Part shown: one piece after another, positions 24,374-24,845 of the stretch
Layout of the letters: every line of letters starts with the position of its first letter
How positions within the stretch are numbered: position 1 is the stretch's first letter
NCBI GenBank assembly: GCA_025450095.1
Contig: JANWID010000282.1
Location: forward strand, 1 to 24,845
From: Bacteroidia bacterium
GTDB lineage: Bacteria > Bacteroidota > Bacteroidia > AKYH767-A > OLB10
Direction: 5' to 3'
Length of the DNA stretch: 24,845 nt
The notes under the pieces: generated by a model
Told to the model about the DNA's origin: nothing
What the model saw: the letters and a program-made list of their open reading frames with translations, nothing else
Databases searched by the model: none
Translations under genes and position numbers: made by a program

Positions 24374-24845
24374 AACAACCCGTGCAGCTCAGCATTAACA
24401 CGGCTTACGATCATTCCAAGATGTTCCTGGTTTTCGGCAAAATTGATTTCATCAATATCAATCACCAGCATCTTACCATGTTCATAAGTGGAAATCCAGG
24501 CTTCATACCTTTCATTTAGTCTTCTCAGGTAATCAATGCGTATTGAATTTTCATAAGCACGACCGCGTTTTTCAATTTGTTTCACCAATGAAGGAACAGA
24601 GCCCCGGAGATAAATTAACAGATCGGGAGGTTTGATGAATTCTACCATCAGGTTAAAGAGCTCCTGATAATTCTTAAAGTCGCGGGTAGTCATTAGACCC
24701 ATTGCATGAAGATTGGGCGCAAAAATATTGGCATCTTCATAAATCGTACGATCCTGAATGACGGTTTTACCTGACTTCATGATTTTCGCAACCTGGCTAA
24801 AGCGCGAATTCAGGAAAAATATCTGGAGGTTGAACGACCATCGTT
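24370..24845 (-). CDS. Deoxynucleoside kinase, 3' part (start outside the window)
   Basis: The frame is open from the window end to the TAA at 24372-24370, giving 157 residues, so the N-terminus with its P-loop lies beyond the window. The ATG at 24780 is internal. Visible hallmarks are 'FNLQIFFLNSRF', 'VIQDRTIYEDANIFA' (the DRS/DRT catalytic motif) and 'IKPPDLLIYLRGSVPSLVKQIEKRGR' with the lid arginines. It belongs to the dCK/dGK-type family and would phosphorylate deoxyadenosine or deoxyguanosine in nucleotide salvage; specificity cannot be read from this part. The stop interlocks with the T9SS-protein stop. Confidence 0.88.
   Translation of the reverse strand, partial: RWSFNLQIFFLNSRFSQVAKIMKSGKTVIQDRTIYEDANIFAPNLHAMGLMTTRDFKNYQELFNLMVEFIKPPDLLIYLRGSVPSLVKQIEKRGRAYENSIRIDYLRRLNERYEAWISTYEHGKMLVIDIDEINFAENQEHLGMIVSRVNAELHGLF

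Overview
The window looks like a chromosomal segment of a member of the Bacteroidota, probably an uncultured environmental lineage. Four things suggest this. Three secreted proteins end in type IX secretion (T9SS) sorting domains of the form 'YPNP...G.Y...'. The first gene is a TonB-dependent outer-membrane receptor. Several intergenic spacers carry the Bacteroidota sigma-factor promoter pattern (TTG, 19-20 nt, TAnnTTTG/A), and Shine-Dalgarno sites are largely missing. Protein families such as the START-like 129-residue protein, YhhN and the TolB-propeller amidohydrolase fit the same phylum. No phage, plasmid, transposase, CRISPR, rRNA or tRNA gene was seen.

Layout. 1-6.4 kb: the 3' part of a TonB-dependent receptor, a YhhN-family membrane protein, a secreted M4 (thermolysin-like) metalloprotease with a T9SS tail, and a di-haem cytochrome c peroxidase lipoprotein. 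6.6-11.7 kb: a fatty-acid desaturase followed closely by a DedA-family membrane protein, then a 1080-residue exported beta-propeller/amidohydrolase fusion. 11.8-16.9 kb: a YCF48-like T9SS-sorted propeller, an acyl-CoA thioesterase, a glutamine amidotransferase of the PabA/TrpG type, two consecutive thioredoxin-fold proteins, and the riboflavin enzyme RibBA. 16.9-17.6 kb: a 0.7-kb gene-free spacer holding the most unusual sequence here. It has three hairpins with different stems but the same CCGTAA loop, two copies of a 25-27 nt direct repeat, and a 13-bp perfect inverted repeat 62 nt apart. 17.6-21.4 kb: an operon on the minus strand, LptF/LptG-family permease then two glycosyltransferases, joined by two 4-nt stop/start overlaps. 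21.5-24.8 kb: an unrecognised 205-residue protein, a START-like protein, a seven-repeat T9SS-sorted protein, and the 3' part of a deoxynucleoside kinase.

How the genes fit together. Most of the content serves the cell envelope and secretion: an outer-membrane receptor, three T9SS cargo proteins, an LPS-type lipid permease with glycosyltransferases, a desaturase and DedA protein acting on membrane lipids, and periplasmic redox proteins. The rest is housekeeping (RibBA, PabA/TrpG, thioesterase, deoxynucleoside kinase). Genes are tightly packed. Five of the six convergent pairs either overlap at their stop codons, abut, or lie 6 nt apart.

I did not find a clear new protein-coding system. The best candidate for something undescribed is the structured hairpin array between the glycosyltransferase operon and ribBA.
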